Program-made: the position numbers and the translations under genes
Assembly (NCBI GenBank): GCA_016195405.1
Contig: JACPZP010000032.1
Location: 1-64,000, forward strand
Source of the DNA: Planctomycetota bacterium
GTDB taxonomy: Bacteria > Planctomycetota > Planctomycetia > Gemmatales > Gemmataceae
Direction: 5' to 3'
DNA: 64,000 nt
In this document: piece by piece, positions 26,036 through 36,099 of the stretch
How positions within the stretch are numbered: position 1 is the stretch's first letter
How the letters are laid out: every line of letters begins with the position of its first letter
The notes under the pieces: model-generated
Databases searched by the model: none
What the model was told of the DNA's origin: nothing
The model's input: only the letters and a program-made list of their open reading frames with translations

Positions 26036-26200
26036 GGCATCTCCTTTGGTGAAAACAGAAAACTTCCCTCCCAAAGTATCAGTGACGAGCGGCGATGCAA
26101 CACTATTCTGCCGCTTTTTCCACGGATGCCGATTATTACGCTTTTTCCGTTGCATGGTTTTCATGGCCGCTGCCGATGAATGTGGGAGAGACCACTCGCC

Positions 26201-26256
26201 GTAGGACGGATTTGCAATCCGTCCGTCCTGTTACCGGACGGATTGCAAATCCGTCC
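26201..26256. repeat. Palindromic repeat, TTTGCAAA-CCGTCC family, two arms
   Basis: GGACGGATT-TG-CAATCCGTCC (about 26204-26224) and GGACGGATT-GCA-AATCCGTCC (26236-26256), the first preceded by GTA. Third copy of the family seen at 7860 and 19541. It lies between two divergent genes, close to the promoter of the gene at 26297. Confidence 0.8.
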
Positions 26257-26296
26257 CTCGAATGGGCGATGTTTCATCATGGAAAGGAGACCGGGA

Positions 26297-28180
26297 ATGG
26301 CCAGGACCACGGCGCTCAAGGCGTTGGTCTGCGGATGTCTGCTCCTGTGCGTTTTCACCAGCCCAGCGTGGGCGGATCCCACCGCGGCCCAGATGCTGAG
26401 CTTCAAGCCAAGCCAGGATGTTCACATCACCACGCCGACCGCCGACGAACTCGCAACCTGTGAAGTGCAAGCGGTGAAAAACGCCAAGGGTAATAAGATC
26501 GGCTGGCTTTTGCTTGACGCCAAGAAGCAACCGCTCCGCGGATTCATCGACTCCAACGGCGACAACAAGATCGACATCTGGTCGTATTACAAGGACGGTG
26601 TCGAGGTATATCGCGAGGTCGACAGCAACTTCAACGGACGGCCTGACCAGTTTCGCTGGCTCAACAGCGCCGGCATGAAATGGGGCATCTCGACCAAGGA
26701 AGACGGCAAGATCGACGTCTGGCGGATGATCTCGTCCGAGGAAGTCGCCCAGGAGATATTCCTAGCCCTGTCGGCGCGCGACCTGGCTCGGCTCGAAGCG
26801 CTTTTCATCAGCGAGAGCGACATGCGCGCCCTGAAAATGCCCGCGGCGGAGATCGATCGCATCGGCAAGCAGCAGAAACAGGCGGCGGCGAAATTCCAGG
26901 CCGTGCTGGCGAAAATCCCAGGCCTCGACATCAAAGCCAAATTTCTCCGCGTCGAGGCGATCGGGCCCACCTGCATTCCATCGGAGTCCTTTGGTGGCGA
27001 GCAGGACGTGATCAAAACCGGTTCGCGAGCTATCCTCTTCGAAACCGCCGGCCCGAAGAAAGCCGAGGAATGGATTCAGTCCGGCGAAATGATTCAGGTC
27101 GGCCTGGCCTGGCGCTTGATCGAAGGTCCCGACCTGCAAAATGGAAACAATCCACAGGCCGCCGCGAATCAGGACAATCTCAAGATGCGGCCGTTCCTTG
27201 AAAAGCTGGCCAAGCTCGACGACGATGGCCGCAATATCAACCCAAATGACAAAGACGGCATCCGCAAATACAACATCGAGCGCGCGGATCTGATTGAGAA
27301 GATTCTTCCGGTCGACGAAACCAAGAACAGCGAGAGCTGGACAAAGCAGATCATCGACAACCTGAGCGCCGCCGCCCAGACGGAGCATGCTCCTTCGCTA
27401 CAAAGGCTCAAGCAATGGCACGAGGACCTCGAAAGAAAGCTGCCCGGGACCAGCCTCGCCGCCTATGCCGTTTTTCGGGAGCTATCGGCCATCTATGGTC
27501 CTCAACTGAATAATCCCAAGCTAGCGCCTAAGGAGTTCGCCAAGATCCAAGAGGAATGGCACGAGAAACTTGCGAAGTTCGTTCAGACCTATTCCACGGC
27601 CGACGACACGCCGGACGCACTTCGCCAACTCGCAATGAATGCCGAGTTCAACGGCAAGGATGAGGAGGCGAAACGGTGGAACGAGCATATCGTCAAGCAT
27701 TTCGCAACACATCACTCGGCCGAGGGCGCCAAAGGCGCACTGAACCGGCTCAACCTGGTAGGCAACCAGCTCGAGTTATCGGGGCCGCAGTTGGGCAGCG
27801 GCGAGAACTTCAACATCACGAAGCTGAAGGGCAAGCTCGTCGCGGTATACTACTGGGCCAGCAACGTGGACGTGTGCGAACGTGATTTCGACACGTTCCG
27901 AAGACTGCAGAAAGACTATGGCGCCAAGGGCTTCGAGCTGGTCTGCGTCAGCCTCGACGACAAGGCCGAGGATGCCACCAAGTTCCTGCAGCGCAACAAA
28001 GTGCAGTCCATCCACCTCTTCCAGGCGGCCAAGGATGGCGTCGGCATCAGCAGCCCTTTCGCGGTCCAATACGGCATCAACGGTCTGCCAACCTTGTTCC
28101 TGGTAGGCCGCGACGGCAAAGTAATCAACCGTTCCCTGCAAGTCGGGGAATTGGAGCCAGAGTTGAAGAAAGCGCTGTAA
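26297..28180 (+). CDS. Exported protein with C-terminal thioredoxin-like (TlpA/AhpC-type) domain
   Basis: 627 residues from the ATG at 26297 (GGAAAGGAG upstream). Signal peptide ALKALVCGCLLLCVFTSPAWA. The middle ~450 residues are helical and charged, with no named domain; an early part has calcium-loop-like Asp repeats (DSNGDNKIDIW, DSNFNGRPDQF, KEDGKIDVW). From about 490 a thioredoxin-like fold follows: GSGENFNITKLKGKLVAVYYWASNVDVC, LVCVSLDDKAED, YGINGLPTLFLVGRDGKV. The cis-Pro is kept, but the active-site WCxxC is WASNVDVC, so only one Cys remains and disulphide reductase activity is doubtful. Confidence 0.75.
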   Translation: MARTTALKALVCGCLLLCVFTSPAWADPTAAQMLSFKPSQDVHITTPTADELATCEVQAVKNAKGNKIGWLLLDAKKQPLRGFIDSNGDNKIDIWSYYKDGVEVYREVDSNFNGRPDQFRWLNSAGMKWGISTKEDGKIDVWRMISSEEVAQEIFLALSARDLARLEALFISESDMRALKMPAAEIDRIGKQQKQAAAKFQAVLAKIPGLDIKAKFLRVEAIGPTCIPSESFGGEQDVIKTGSRAILFETAGPKKAEEWIQSGEMIQVGLAWRLIEGPDLQNGNNPQAAANQDNLKMRPFLEKLAKLDDDGRNINPNDKDGIRKYNIERADLIEKILPVDETKNSESWTKQIIDNLSAAAQTEHAPSLQRLKQWHEDLERKLPGTSLAAYAVFRELSAIYGPQLNNPKLAPKEFAKIQEEWHEKLAKFVQTYSTADDTPDALRQLAMNAEFNGKDEEAKRWNEHIVKHFATHHSAEGAKGALNRLNLVGNQLELSGPQLGSGENFNITKLKGKLVAVYYWASNVDVCERDFDTFRRLQKDYGAKGFELVCVSLDDKAEDATKFLQRNKVQSIHLFQAAKDGVGISSPFAVQYGINGLPTLFLVGRDGKVINRSLQVGELEPELKKAL

Positions 28181-28221
28181 TCGTTGCGCTGTGATCGTGA
28201 ACCTGCCCCCGAAGGTTCACG

Positions 28222-28251
28222 CGGGCCCGGTCAAGCGACCGGGCCCGTTTT
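28222..28251. terminator. Bidirectional-type terminator between convergent genes
   Basis: Perfect 11-bp GC stem CGGGCCCGGTC-AAGC-GACCGGGCCCG followed by TTTT on the plus strand. It lies between the convergent 26297-28180 and RND permease genes, 42 bp after the first stop. Confidence 0.8.
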
Positions 28252-28265
28252 CATGCGCGGTGGCG

Positions 28266-31200
28266 CTAGAGGCGCCTGCGCAGCCACATGAGCGCGTAGT
28301 AGAACACCGGCGTCAAGAACACGCCGAAGATCGTGACGCCGATCATGCCCGAAAAGACTGCGATTCCCAGCGATCGTCGCATCTCCGCGCCGGCGCCGTG
28401 GCCCAGGACCAACGGCACCACACCGCCGATGAAGGCGAACGAGGTCATCACAATCGGTCGAAAGCGAAGGTGACTCGACTCCAAGATCGCGTCGCGGAAT
28501 GGCTTCCCTTCTTTGCGCAGCTGCTCGGCAAATTCGACGATGAGGATCGCGTTCTTGGCGGCCAGGCCCACCAGCACCAGAAACCCGATCTGGACGAAGA
28601 TGTCGACCGGAAGATGTGCGATCAACATGCCGAGCACCGCGCACAAAAGGCACATGGGCACAACAAGAATGACACCCAACGGCAAGCGCCAGCTTTCGTA
28701 TTTCGCCGCAAGCACCAAGTAGACCAAGATCGTTCCAAGGAGAAAGATCCCCATGGCGCTGGGGGCAGTGATTTGCAAGTAGGTGATCTCGGTCCACTCA
28801 ATGGGCACACCGAGCTTGTCCGCCAGCTTGTTGATGCTTTCGATGGCTTCGCCCGAGCTGGCCCCAGGCGCAGGAGCGCCATTCACCGGGGCCGACGCAT
28901 GCAATTTGTACCGCATGACGATCGCGGGACCGCCCACCGGCTTGACGTTGGCGACGGTGCCCAATGGCACCATTTGGCCTTTCAGATTGCGCACCTTTAG
29001 CTCAGACAGGTAGGCCGCTTTGGTGCGAAAACGCGGCTCTGCTTGCAAATTGACCTGCCAGGTGCGCCCGAATTTATTGAAGAGGTTCACAAAGTATCCG
29101 CCCATGTACACTTGGAGCGTGTTAAATACCTCCTGGACAGGAACTTGCAACGATTCGCACTTGGTGCGATCGATGTCGACATAAAGCTGAGGCGTCTCCG
29201 CGCGGAACATGGTGGACACGCCGAGCAAACGTTTGTCCTTGCGAGCTTCGCCTATCAGCTCGTCTGTTTCAGCTTGCAACTCCTTGAGATCGACGTAGCC
29301 GCGCTGCTCGGTCTGAAACTTGAAGCCGCCGGCGTTGCCCAGGCCCTGAATGGGCGGGGCGCGAAAGATGCTCACCACGGCATCATCGATTTCCTCCGCG
29401 CAAATGGCACGAAGCTTTTCCGCAATCACTTCGTCATAGCGATCGTGCTCGCCACGTTTCTCAAAGTGATCCAGGATCACGAAGGTGGAGCCGAAGTTCG
29501 AAGAGTTAGCGTTCAAGAGGAATGACTGCCCGGCCACGCTGACCGTGTGGACGATGCCAGGAATTCCTGGGTACCGTTTCACGCCTTCGGACGCCGCGCT
29601 ACCTTTGAACTTGCCGCTGTCGTCCCCGAGGGCGATGCGGTTCAACTTCGTCAGGACTTCCTGGGTTCGCTGCACCGAAGCGGAATCCGGTAGTTGAATG
29701 TTGACAAGCAAATACCCCTGATCCTGCGTTGGGATAAACCCGGTAGGCGCTTTCGCCATGGTTCGCACGGTGATGAACAAGAGGCAGCCGTAAAGGATCA
29801 ACACGATGGCCGCCACACGCAACGAGCGGGCGACCGTCGCGCCATAGGCTGAAGTAACCTTGTCGAATCCGCGATTGAAGGCCTTGAAGATTCGGCTCAA
29901 AAATGCATTCACCGGTCGAATAATGACCCAGCCGATCAAGCCGCCGACTAACAAGCCGGGTGCGAGGAGAAGGCCCATCACGATCCAGGACACAACCTTC
30001 GGCGGATTGACGCCTTCGGGCACAAATGCGGTCCTCAGCTGATGGCCAAAATACGCGTCGCCATACTTGTAGGTCAAATAAGCGCCGACGGCGCCGAAAA
30101 TCCACCACGGCAGCGCCTCGCGCTGGTGCTCATGACCGTCGCCGAAGTGTTCCGCCTTGAAGATGCCGACTGCCCGAGAAGGAGTGAGCGTCATGGCGTT
30201 GATGGCCGAGATCACCATCGATGCCGAGATGACCAAAGCGAATTGGCGGAAGAACTGACCCGTGATGCCTGGGAAGAACGCCGCCGGCAGAAACACGGAG
30301 ATGAGCACCAGAGTGACGGCGACGATGGGACCGGTGATCTCCGCCATGGCCTTGATTGTGGCGCTCTTGGGATCGAGGCCGGTGGCCATGAGTCGTTCAA
30401 TATTCTCCAACACCATGATGGCGTCGTCGACGACGATGCCGATCGCCAGCACCATGCCGAGCAGGGTCAAGTTGTTGATCGTGAAACCCATGAGGAGCAT
30501 GAAGATGAACGTGCCCACGAGCGAAACCGGCACGTCGATCATGGGCAAGATCATCGCTTTCCAATCTTGCAGGAAAAACAGCACCACCAGAGCGACGAGG
30601 ACAATGGCGTCGATCAAAGCATGAAGAACTTCATCGACGGATTGCTCCACAAAGGGCGTGGTGTCGTACACAATCTGGTAATCGAGGCCCGTAGGGAAAC
30701 GTTTTTTCAGCTCCTTCATTTTTGCCTTGATGGCGTCCGCGACTTGGAGCGCGTTGGAACCCGGTAATTGAAAGATGGCCAGGCCCACAGTGGGTTGCCC
30801 GTCAAGGCCGGCAATCTGGTCGTACTGTTGGGCGCCCATTTCGATGCGGGCGACGTCGCGAAGGCGAACCACCTGGCTGGAAGGGCGCCCCTGCGCTTTG
30901 CTGCCTTGGCTTGTTTTGAGGATGATGTCCGCGAATTCCTCCTCGTCGTCGAGCCGGCCCAGCGTGCTCATGGTGTACTGGAATTGCTGACCGGTCGGGA
31001 CCGGTTGCCGTCCGACCTGGCCGGCCGCCACTTGGACATTTTGATTGGAGACGGCGCTAACGACGTCGCTGGCGGTCAGGTTGCGGGCCGCCATCTTCTC
31101 CGGATCGAGCCAGACGCGCATGCTATAGTCGCGCTGGCCAAGGAAGCTGATGTCGCCCACGCCGGGAATGCGCAAAAGTTCGTCCTTGATCTGAATCGTC

Positions 31201-31673
31201 GCGTAATTACTCAGATAGAGATCGTCGTAGACTCGGTCTGGCGAAATGAGGTTCACCACCAAGAGAATGCTCGGGGATCTTTTCTTGACGCTGACGCCCT
31301 GCACCTGTACCTGGGTGGGAAGCTGCGGCATGGCGAGCTGCACGCGGTTCTGCACCAGCACCTGGGCGAAGTTCAGATCGGTGCCCAGCTCAAAGGTGAC
31401 GTTCAACGTGTACGCCCCGTCGTTGGTGCACTGCGACGACATGTACATCATCCGCTCGACGCCGTTGACTTGTTGCTCAATGGGAGCAGCCACCGAATCA
31501 GCTACTACCTGGGCATTGGCGCCGGGATAGATGGCCGACACGGACACCGTCGGTGGGGTAATTTCGGGATACTGCGCAATGGGCAGCGACACATAACAAG
31601 CGCCGCCAAGAAGCAAAATGACGATGGATATGACCCAGGCGGTGACGGGGTGTTCGATGAAGAATTTCGCCAT
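28266..31673 (-). CDS. HAE1-family RND efflux transporter, inner-membrane permease
   Basis: AcrB/MexB-type proton-driven permease, 1135 residues, slightly longer than the usual ~1050. Starts MAKFFIEHPVTAWVISIVIL, the classic first helix, followed by the porter-domain segment QYPEITPPTVSVSAIYPGA. The proton-relay region is in GMVLAIGIVVDDAIMVLENI (the Asp pair in helix 4). The extra length is mostly a stretch of about 60 residues after residue 500 (KYGDAYFGHQLRTAFVPEGV). It is last in an operon with two periplasmic adaptors; no outer-membrane factor gene is present. The substrate is unknown. Confidence 0.92.
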   Translation of the reverse strand: MAKFFIEHPVTAWVISIVILLLGGACYVSLPIAQYPEITPPTVSVSAIYPGANAQVVADSVAAPIEQQVNGVERMMYMSSQCTNDGAYTLNVTFELGTDLNFAQVLVQNRVQLAMPQLPTQVQVQGVSVKKRSPSILLVVNLISPDRVYDDLYLSNYATIQIKDELLRIPGVGDISFLGQRDYSMRVWLDPEKMAARNLTASDVVSAVSNQNVQVAAGQVGRQPVPTGQQFQYTMSTLGRLDDEEEFADIILKTSQGSKAQGRPSSQVVRLRDVARIEMGAQQYDQIAGLDGQPTVGLAIFQLPGSNALQVADAIKAKMKELKKRFPTGLDYQIVYDTTPFVEQSVDEVLHALIDAIVLVALVVLFFLQDWKAMILPMIDVPVSLVGTFIFMLLMGFTINNLTLLGMVLAIGIVVDDAIMVLENIERLMATGLDPKSATIKAMAEITGPIVAVTLVLISVFLPAAFFPGITGQFFRQFALVISASMVISAINAMTLTPSRAVGIFKAEHFGDGHEHQREALPWWIFGAVGAYLTYKYGDAYFGHQLRTAFVPEGVNPPKVVSWIVMGLLLAPGLLVGGLIGWVIIRPVNAFLSRIFKAFNRGFDKVTSAYGATVARSLRVAAIVLILYGCLLFITVRTMAKAPTGFIPTQDQGYLLVNIQLPDSASVQRTQEVLTKLNRIALGDDSGKFKGSAASEGVKRYPGIPGIVHTVSVAGQSFLLNANSSNFGSTFVILDHFEKRGEHDRYDEVIAEKLRAICAEEIDDAVVSIFRAPPIQGLGNAGGFKFQTEQRGYVDLKELQAETDELIGEARKDKRLLGVSTMFRAETPQLYVDIDRTKCESLQVPVQEVFNTLQVYMGGYFVNLFNKFGRTWQVNLQAEPRFRTKAAYLSELKVRNLKGQMVPLGTVANVKPVGGPAIVMRYKLHASAPVNGAPAPGASSGEAIESINKLADKLGVPIEWTEITYLQITAPSAMGIFLLGTILVYLVLAAKYESWRLPLGVILVVPMCLLCAVLGMLIAHLPVDIFVQIGFLVLVGLAAKNAILIVEFAEQLRKEGKPFRDAILESSHLRFRPIVMTSFAFIGGVVPLVLGHGAGAEMRRSLGIAVFSGMIGVTIFGVFLTPVFYYALMWLRRRL

Positions 31674-31675
31674 GA

Positions 31676-33286
31676 TTATCGCTTCTCATTTCCCTGTCGG
31701 TCCGGGGCCGGCAGCGTGATGCGAGCCGCCTCAACTGTCATGCCAGGACGAATTCGCAAGCTGCGGATGTCGCCGGAAAAATCGCGTGGCGTCAATTGCC
31801 CGTCCTTAGACTTTTCCCGTGCCGAGCCGACGATGACCCAATCGTCCGCTTTGAGGCCCCCGACGATCTCTTGGTAATCATTGCGGACGCCGCCCAATTC
31901 CACAGGCCGCTGGTCTACGACGTTCTGAGCGTTTACAACGAGCAGAAACCTCTTTCCGTCAGCGTTGGCGCCTACGGCCGAGCGAGGAACGAGCAGCAAC
32001 TTCGCGGGCTGCCCCAAGTCGAGGCGCACACGAACGGTCTTCGGTTCTTTGGCGGAGTCGCTGTCGGCCGCGCTGGCGAGCGCTTGGTCGCTCCTGTCAA
32101 AAAGGGCGTAGGCCTTAAGCCGGCACCGGCCCTTATCGAAGCATTGGTCGACCATTTCCAAAGTTCCGGAATGCGTGTAGTCCTTGTCGTCGGGAAGTGC
32201 CAAGGTAACGGGCACCTCGGACGTCCTTCGCAATTTGATTTTGCCGGCGCGAAGCAGGGCGCCCATTTTCTGCAAACTCTCGGAATCCACTTCGAAGGCA
32301 ATGCGAATGGTCTTGGCGGACAGAAGCGTACCAAGAACGCCCTGGGAGCCCGCGGCCTTTTCGACTTTGTCGCCCGACTTGACAAACACTTCAACGATTC
32401 GTCCATCCGCGGACGCGATCACATTCAGGTTGGCGGTCTCGCTCTCCACGTCCTCTTTGTTCTTGCGAGCCAGCCGAAGATGCAAGTCCGCCAAATCTCG
32501 CTCTGCGATCAGCGTTGCAATTCCCTCCTTGGACCTAGCGAGCGACAGCAGCCGAACTCTGTCAAGCGATTCAGCCAGCTCCCTAAGGCTTGACGCCAGC
32601 TTCTTGGCGGGCTGTTCCTTCGCCGAGCCGGCATTTCCTTCCAGCAGCTGCGTGACATTGCGGCGGAGGCCGGCGAGCCGGTCTTGCAGGTAGGCGGCGG
32701 ACAAAGGCGCTCGCGCCTTGATCAGGCGGAGCGCACGATCCAAGTCCTCATAGAGCTTCTGGGTTTGTTCGCGGGCCGCGAATAGCCCGCCTTCCTTCAG
32801 AGCAGCGAGCGCCAAGTCGCGCGACTTCTCGATGGGCGCTTGGATTCGTCCCAACTCCTCGTCCAGCTTGGCATTACGCGCTTTCACATCAAGCTGCTCC
32901 AGCAAACCGCGCGCATCTTTGAGATCGGCCTGTAGCTTGGCCAGCACGGCCTCCGCTTTCTTGAGCTGCTTGCCCGCGCGGACAAGTTCCTCCTTCGCCG
33001 AGTCGGCTGCGTATTCGAAGAGTGCTTCCCCCCTTTTGACCTCAAGACCAGGACGACAATCGACTTTGGAGATGACGCCGGCGCGCGGCGAGCGCAACTC
33101 CAGTAGGGCCGGCGCCTCGATGCGCCCTGAAAACTCAAACTCTCTGGATTCGCGCTCAACGGGATGGACAACGGCTACTGCCGGCTTTGCGTCCTGCGTC
33201 CAAGCAGGCGCGCTTTGGCCCCTTTCGAAAAAGAACGCCAGCAATAAAACAAGACTCGTCCAAAATGTGTGCCTGTGTGTGCGCAT
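31676..33286 (-). CDS. Second periplasmic adaptor (HlyD/MFP-like) of the RND operon
   Basis: 536 residues if started at the ATG at 33286, which gives a signal peptide (FWTSLVLLLAFFF); a GTG at 33325 is also possible. The first barrel and lipoyl half-motif read FSGRIEAPALLELRSPRAGV and CRPGLEVKRGEALFEY. A very long coiled-coil hairpin follows (about residues 95-290), then the second lipoyl half, NVIASADGRIVEVFVKSGDK, and a beta-barrel. The C-terminus has LLVPRSAVGANADGKRFLLV, shared with the adaptor at 33343. Two different adaptors in one RND operon is uncommon. Confidence 0.75.
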   Translation of the reverse strand: MRTHRHTFWTSLVLLLAFFFERGQSAPAWTQDAKPAVAVVHPVERESREFEFSGRIEAPALLELRSPRAGVISKVDCRPGLEVKRGEALFEYAADSAKEELVRAGKQLKKAEAVLAKLQADLKDARGLLEQLDVKARNAKLDEELGRIQAPIEKSRDLALAALKEGGLFAAREQTQKLYEDLDRALRLIKARAPLSAAYLQDRLAGLRRNVTQLLEGNAGSAKEQPAKKLASSLRELAESLDRVRLLSLARSKEGIATLIAERDLADLHLRLARKNKEDVESETANLNVIASADGRIVEVFVKSGDKVEKAAGSQGVLGTLLSAKTIRIAFEVDSESLQKMGALLRAGKIKLRRTSEVPVTLALPDDKDYTHSGTLEMVDQCFDKGRCRLKAYALFDRSDQALASAADSDSAKEPKTVRVRLDLGQPAKLLLVPRSAVGANADGKRFLLVVNAQNVVDQRPVELGGVRNDYQEIVGGLKADDWVIVGSAREKSKDGQLTPRDFSGDIRSLRIRPGMTVEAARITLPAPDRQGNEKR

Positions 33287-33342
33287 GCAATGCAATCCAT
33301 TCGGAGTGCCGATGACGATCGCCACGGAATAGCGCCTGTCGT

Positions 33343-34584
33343 TTATTGCCGTTCCTTTTCCATGCGTATCTCCACCTTCGCGCCTGGACGGGCCCGCTGC
33401 AAGCCGCCGACGATAATCAAATCGCCGGCCTTGAGGCTTGGTTCTCCCTGTTCGCCCGGTCCGGCAAGTCGAACGCCCTTCTCGCTGTGAACAATCGAAA
33501 GCGGCTCGATGACCTGCATGCCACGGTATTTCTCGGGCTCGGGGCCAAGTTGAACGGGCCGGTATTCCACGATCTTGTCCTTGTTCACAACGAGCAGGTA
33601 CTTTTTGTTCTGGTCGGTGCCGATGGCGGCTTGCGGCACAAGCAGCGATTCGCGCGCTTCGCCCAGCGGAACGCGAATGCGCACAAACAGACCGGGAGTT
33701 AAGAGCCGCGGCGAATCATCGGCAGGCTTGGGATTGTCGAAGACGCCGCGGACCTGCAAGGTGCCCGTGGAGGAGTCGATCTGCGGATTGACGAAGTCAA
33801 TCGAACCTTTGTACGGGTATTCGCCTTCTTCGTTGGCCAGGCCCAAGTCCACTTCGATCTTGTCGCCGCGCCGGGCCGATTTCATCTTTCCCTCGCGAAT
33901 CATCTTTTGGATGCGCAAGAGCGTGCGCTCATCCACGTCGAAGTAACCGTACATCGGGTCGAGGGCCACGATCGTGGTCAGCAGGGTATTGTCCGCGGTG
34001 ACCAAGTTGCCTTTGGTGAGTAAGTTGCGGCTGACCACGCCGTTGATGGGTGAGATCACCTTGGTGAATTTCAGATTCAGCTCGGCGCCTTCCTTGTTCG
34101 CGATTGCGGCCTTAAGGTATGCGTCCGCTTCGCTTTGCGCGGCGAAATACTTATCCAAATCCTGCTGGCTGACAGCGCCGGGCGTGCGGGCGATCTCCCT
34201 GGCCCGCGCCATGTCGGCGATTGCCAGGTTCAGCTTCGCTTTGGCGACCAGCACCTGTCCTTCGTCGCGATCCACCTCGGCCTTGTACGGGCGCGGGTCG
34301 ATCTGGAAAAGCATCTCGTCCTTCTTCACTTCCTGCCCGGATTTGAAAAGGATTTCGTCTAGGTAGCCGGTGACACGGGCCCGCATTTCGACCGACTCTA
34401 CCGCGTCGGTGCGACCCGTGAAGTACGCGTACTCTGTGATCTTGGCGACGGTCGGCTCGGTCACGCGCACAACCAGGGGCTTATTTGCCTCGCCGGCGCC
34501 CTCTTTGTGGCCGCAGCCGGACATGCCGGCGAAGCCAGCGGCGAGGCCGACAAGCACCGTCACGGAAAGTGCGTTTGTTCTCAT
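33343..34584 (-). CDS. RND efflux periplasmic adaptor lipoprotein (AcrA/MexA-like)
   Basis: 413 residues from the ATG at 34584. N-terminus NALSVTVLVGLAAGFAGMSGCG is a lipoprotein signal with the lipobox ending at Cys. The adaptor core is complete: TEYAYFTGRTDAVESVEMRA, GYLDEILFKSGQEVKKDEML (lipoyl half), the coiled coil with RAREIARTPGAVSQQDLD, then FTKVISPINGVVSRNLLTKG and the membrane-proximal barrel. It is first in the operon; the promoter lies in the gap to the divergent FHA-pseudokinase gene. Confidence 0.92.
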   Translation of the reverse strand: MRTNALSVTVLVGLAAGFAGMSGCGHKEGAGEANKPLVVRVTEPTVAKITEYAYFTGRTDAVESVEMRARVTGYLDEILFKSGQEVKKDEMLFQIDPRPYKAEVDRDEGQVLVAKAKLNLAIADMARAREIARTPGAVSQQDLDKYFAAQSEADAYLKAAIANKEGAELNLKFTKVISPINGVVSRNLLTKGNLVTADNTLLTTIVALDPMYGYFDVDERTLLRIQKMIREGKMKSARRGDKIEVDLGLANEEGEYPYKGSIDFVNPQIDSSTGTLQVRGVFDNPKPADDSPRLLTPGLFVRIRVPLGEARESLLVPQAAIGTDQNKKYLLVVNKDKIVEYRPVQLGPEPEKYRGMQVIEPLSIVHSEKGVRLAGPGEQGEPSLKAGDLIIVGGLQRARPGAKVEIRMEKERQ

Positions 34585-34776
34585 GGTCGTGATCTCGCTG
34601 AAACGTCCGCCACGAGCGTGGCTTGTGAAGAGCGGAAATCTGGCAGGAGGTAAGGATACTTTCCGCGCCGCGCCGGGCAAGGGGGCCTCGATGCGATTGA
34701 GCGGGCACGATTGACCGGCAACATGCCATTCCCTACGATGACGAAAATCCCCAGGCGCTCACTCCAAAGGAAAATC

Positions 34777-36099
34777 ATGGCGAAACAACTGGTTGTGCTG
34801 GCCGGCCCCGATGAGGGGCGGATTTTCCATTTAGGGTCCGACGCCCTGTTCCTGGGCCGCAGCCGGGCCACGGAGAGTCATCTTCTCGATCCGCACGTGT
34901 CCCGCATCCATTGCCAGGTATTGCAAGAAGGCGATCGGTGGGTCGTCGCGGACTACGACAGCGCCGCCGGCACCTTCGTCAACGGCAAACGCGTCAGCAA
35001 GCAGGCCCTCGTCCCCGGCGACATCATCCGCATCGGCAACACGCGCCTGCAGTTCGCGGAGGACGCCGGCGCGCAGGCGGCAGCTGCGCCCGCAGGCGCT
35101 CCCGTCGCCGCGCCGGGAGCCAAGCGCGCTTCGCTCCCAGTCGCTCAACCAATCGCCGGTCAAGGTGCGCCCCCACGCCGAAAAGGCGCCGTTCCCGTTG
35201 CCCAGCCTGCCGGAGCGCGCGGTCCCGCCTGGGCGGCCAGCCTCGTCGGCCAGAAGATCGCCCACTTCAAAATCGGCTCCCCGCTGGCCCGCAGCAACTC
35301 CGGCTACGTCTTCCACGCCCGCGAAATCCGCAAGAACATTCCGGTCGCCCTTAAGGTCCTCGACCCCGAATTCTCCAGCAACCAGAAGTCCGTCAAACGC
35401 TTTGTTGAAGCGATGAAATCGGTAATGCCCTTGCGTCATCCCTACCTCATCAAGTTCTACGGCGCCGGCAAGACATCGGGACATTGCTGGATCGCTATGG
35501 AGTACGTCGCCGGCGAAAGCTTGGCCGCGGTCGTGGGCCGCATCGAACAGACCGGCATGCTCGATTGGCGGCAGGTCATGCGTCTCGGCATCCGGCTCGC
35601 GCGCGCCCTCGAATATGCTCACGGTAAGAAGCTCATCCATCAGAGCGTAACCCCTCAGAATATCCTCGTGGGCAAGGACCAGGGCCAGGTGAAGCTCACC
35701 GACTTAATGTTGGCGACCGCGATCGACGGCGATCCGACCAAGCCGATCTCCGCGGCCGGCGTTCCCTCGGAAGAACTGTCGTACATGCCGCCGGAACGCA
35801 CCGACGGGCCGGGCAAAACCGTCGATTCCCGTGCCGACGTCTACAGCCTCGGGGCGACCCTGTACGCCATGCTCACCGGCCAACCGCCGTTTCAAGCCTC
35901 CACGGTTGCAGACCTGGTTGCCAAGATTCGTCTGGAGGCGCCGCCGAGCCTCAAAACGCTGCACCTCGGCATTCCTGATGATTTCGAACGCCTTGTCGTT
36001 CGATGCCTGGCGAAGCGGCCCGAGGATCGATTCCCCAACATGAAAGAAGTGCTCCGGACGATGGCGGGACTGGCCAAAGCACACAAATTAACGACATGA
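34777..36099 (+). CDS. FHA domain-pseudokinase fusion
   Basis: 440 residues from the ATG at 34777 (AAAGGAAAA upstream). Residues 1-95 are an FHA phosphothreonine-binding domain (FLGRSRATESHLLDPHVSRI, GTFVNGKRV). A Pro/Ala linker (96-155) leads to a Hanks-type kinase fold (165-430). Lys193 (VALKVL) and the later Asp309 remain. The catalytic HRDxKPxN is HQSVTPQN (288-294) so the catalytic Asp is lost, and DFG is DLM (309-311). The glycine loop is also degenerate. I therefore read it as a pseudokinase that senses phosphorylated partners. It overlaps the histidine kinase gene by 4 bp. Confidence 0.85.
   Translation: MAKQLVVLAGPDEGRIFHLGSDALFLGRSRATESHLLDPHVSRIHCQVLQEGDRWVVADYDSAAGTFVNGKRVSKQALVPGDIIRIGNTRLQFAEDAGAQAAAAPAGAPVAAPGAKRASLPVAQPIAGQGAPPRRKGAVPVAQPAGARGPAWAASLVGQKIAHFKIGSPLARSNSGYVFHAREIRKNIPVALKVLDPEFSSNQKSVKRFVEAMKSVMPLRHPYLIKFYGAGKTSGHCWIAMEYVAGESLAAVVGRIEQTGMLDWRQVMRLGIRLARALEYAHGKKLIHQSVTPQNILVGKDQGQVKLTDLMLATAIDGDPTKPISAAGVPSEELSYMPPERTDGPGKTVDSRADVYSLGATLYAMLTGQPPFQASTVADLVAKIRLEAPPSLKTLHLGIPDDFERLVVRCLAKRPEDRFPNMKEVLRTMAGLAKAHKLTT

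Noticed and set aside
28191-29000. Long plus-strand frames across 28.2-31.9 kb opposite the RND genes
   Set aside because: They are complementary to a clear RND permease and adaptor with intact motifs. Their His/Gln/Arg-rich compositions are typical of antisense frames.
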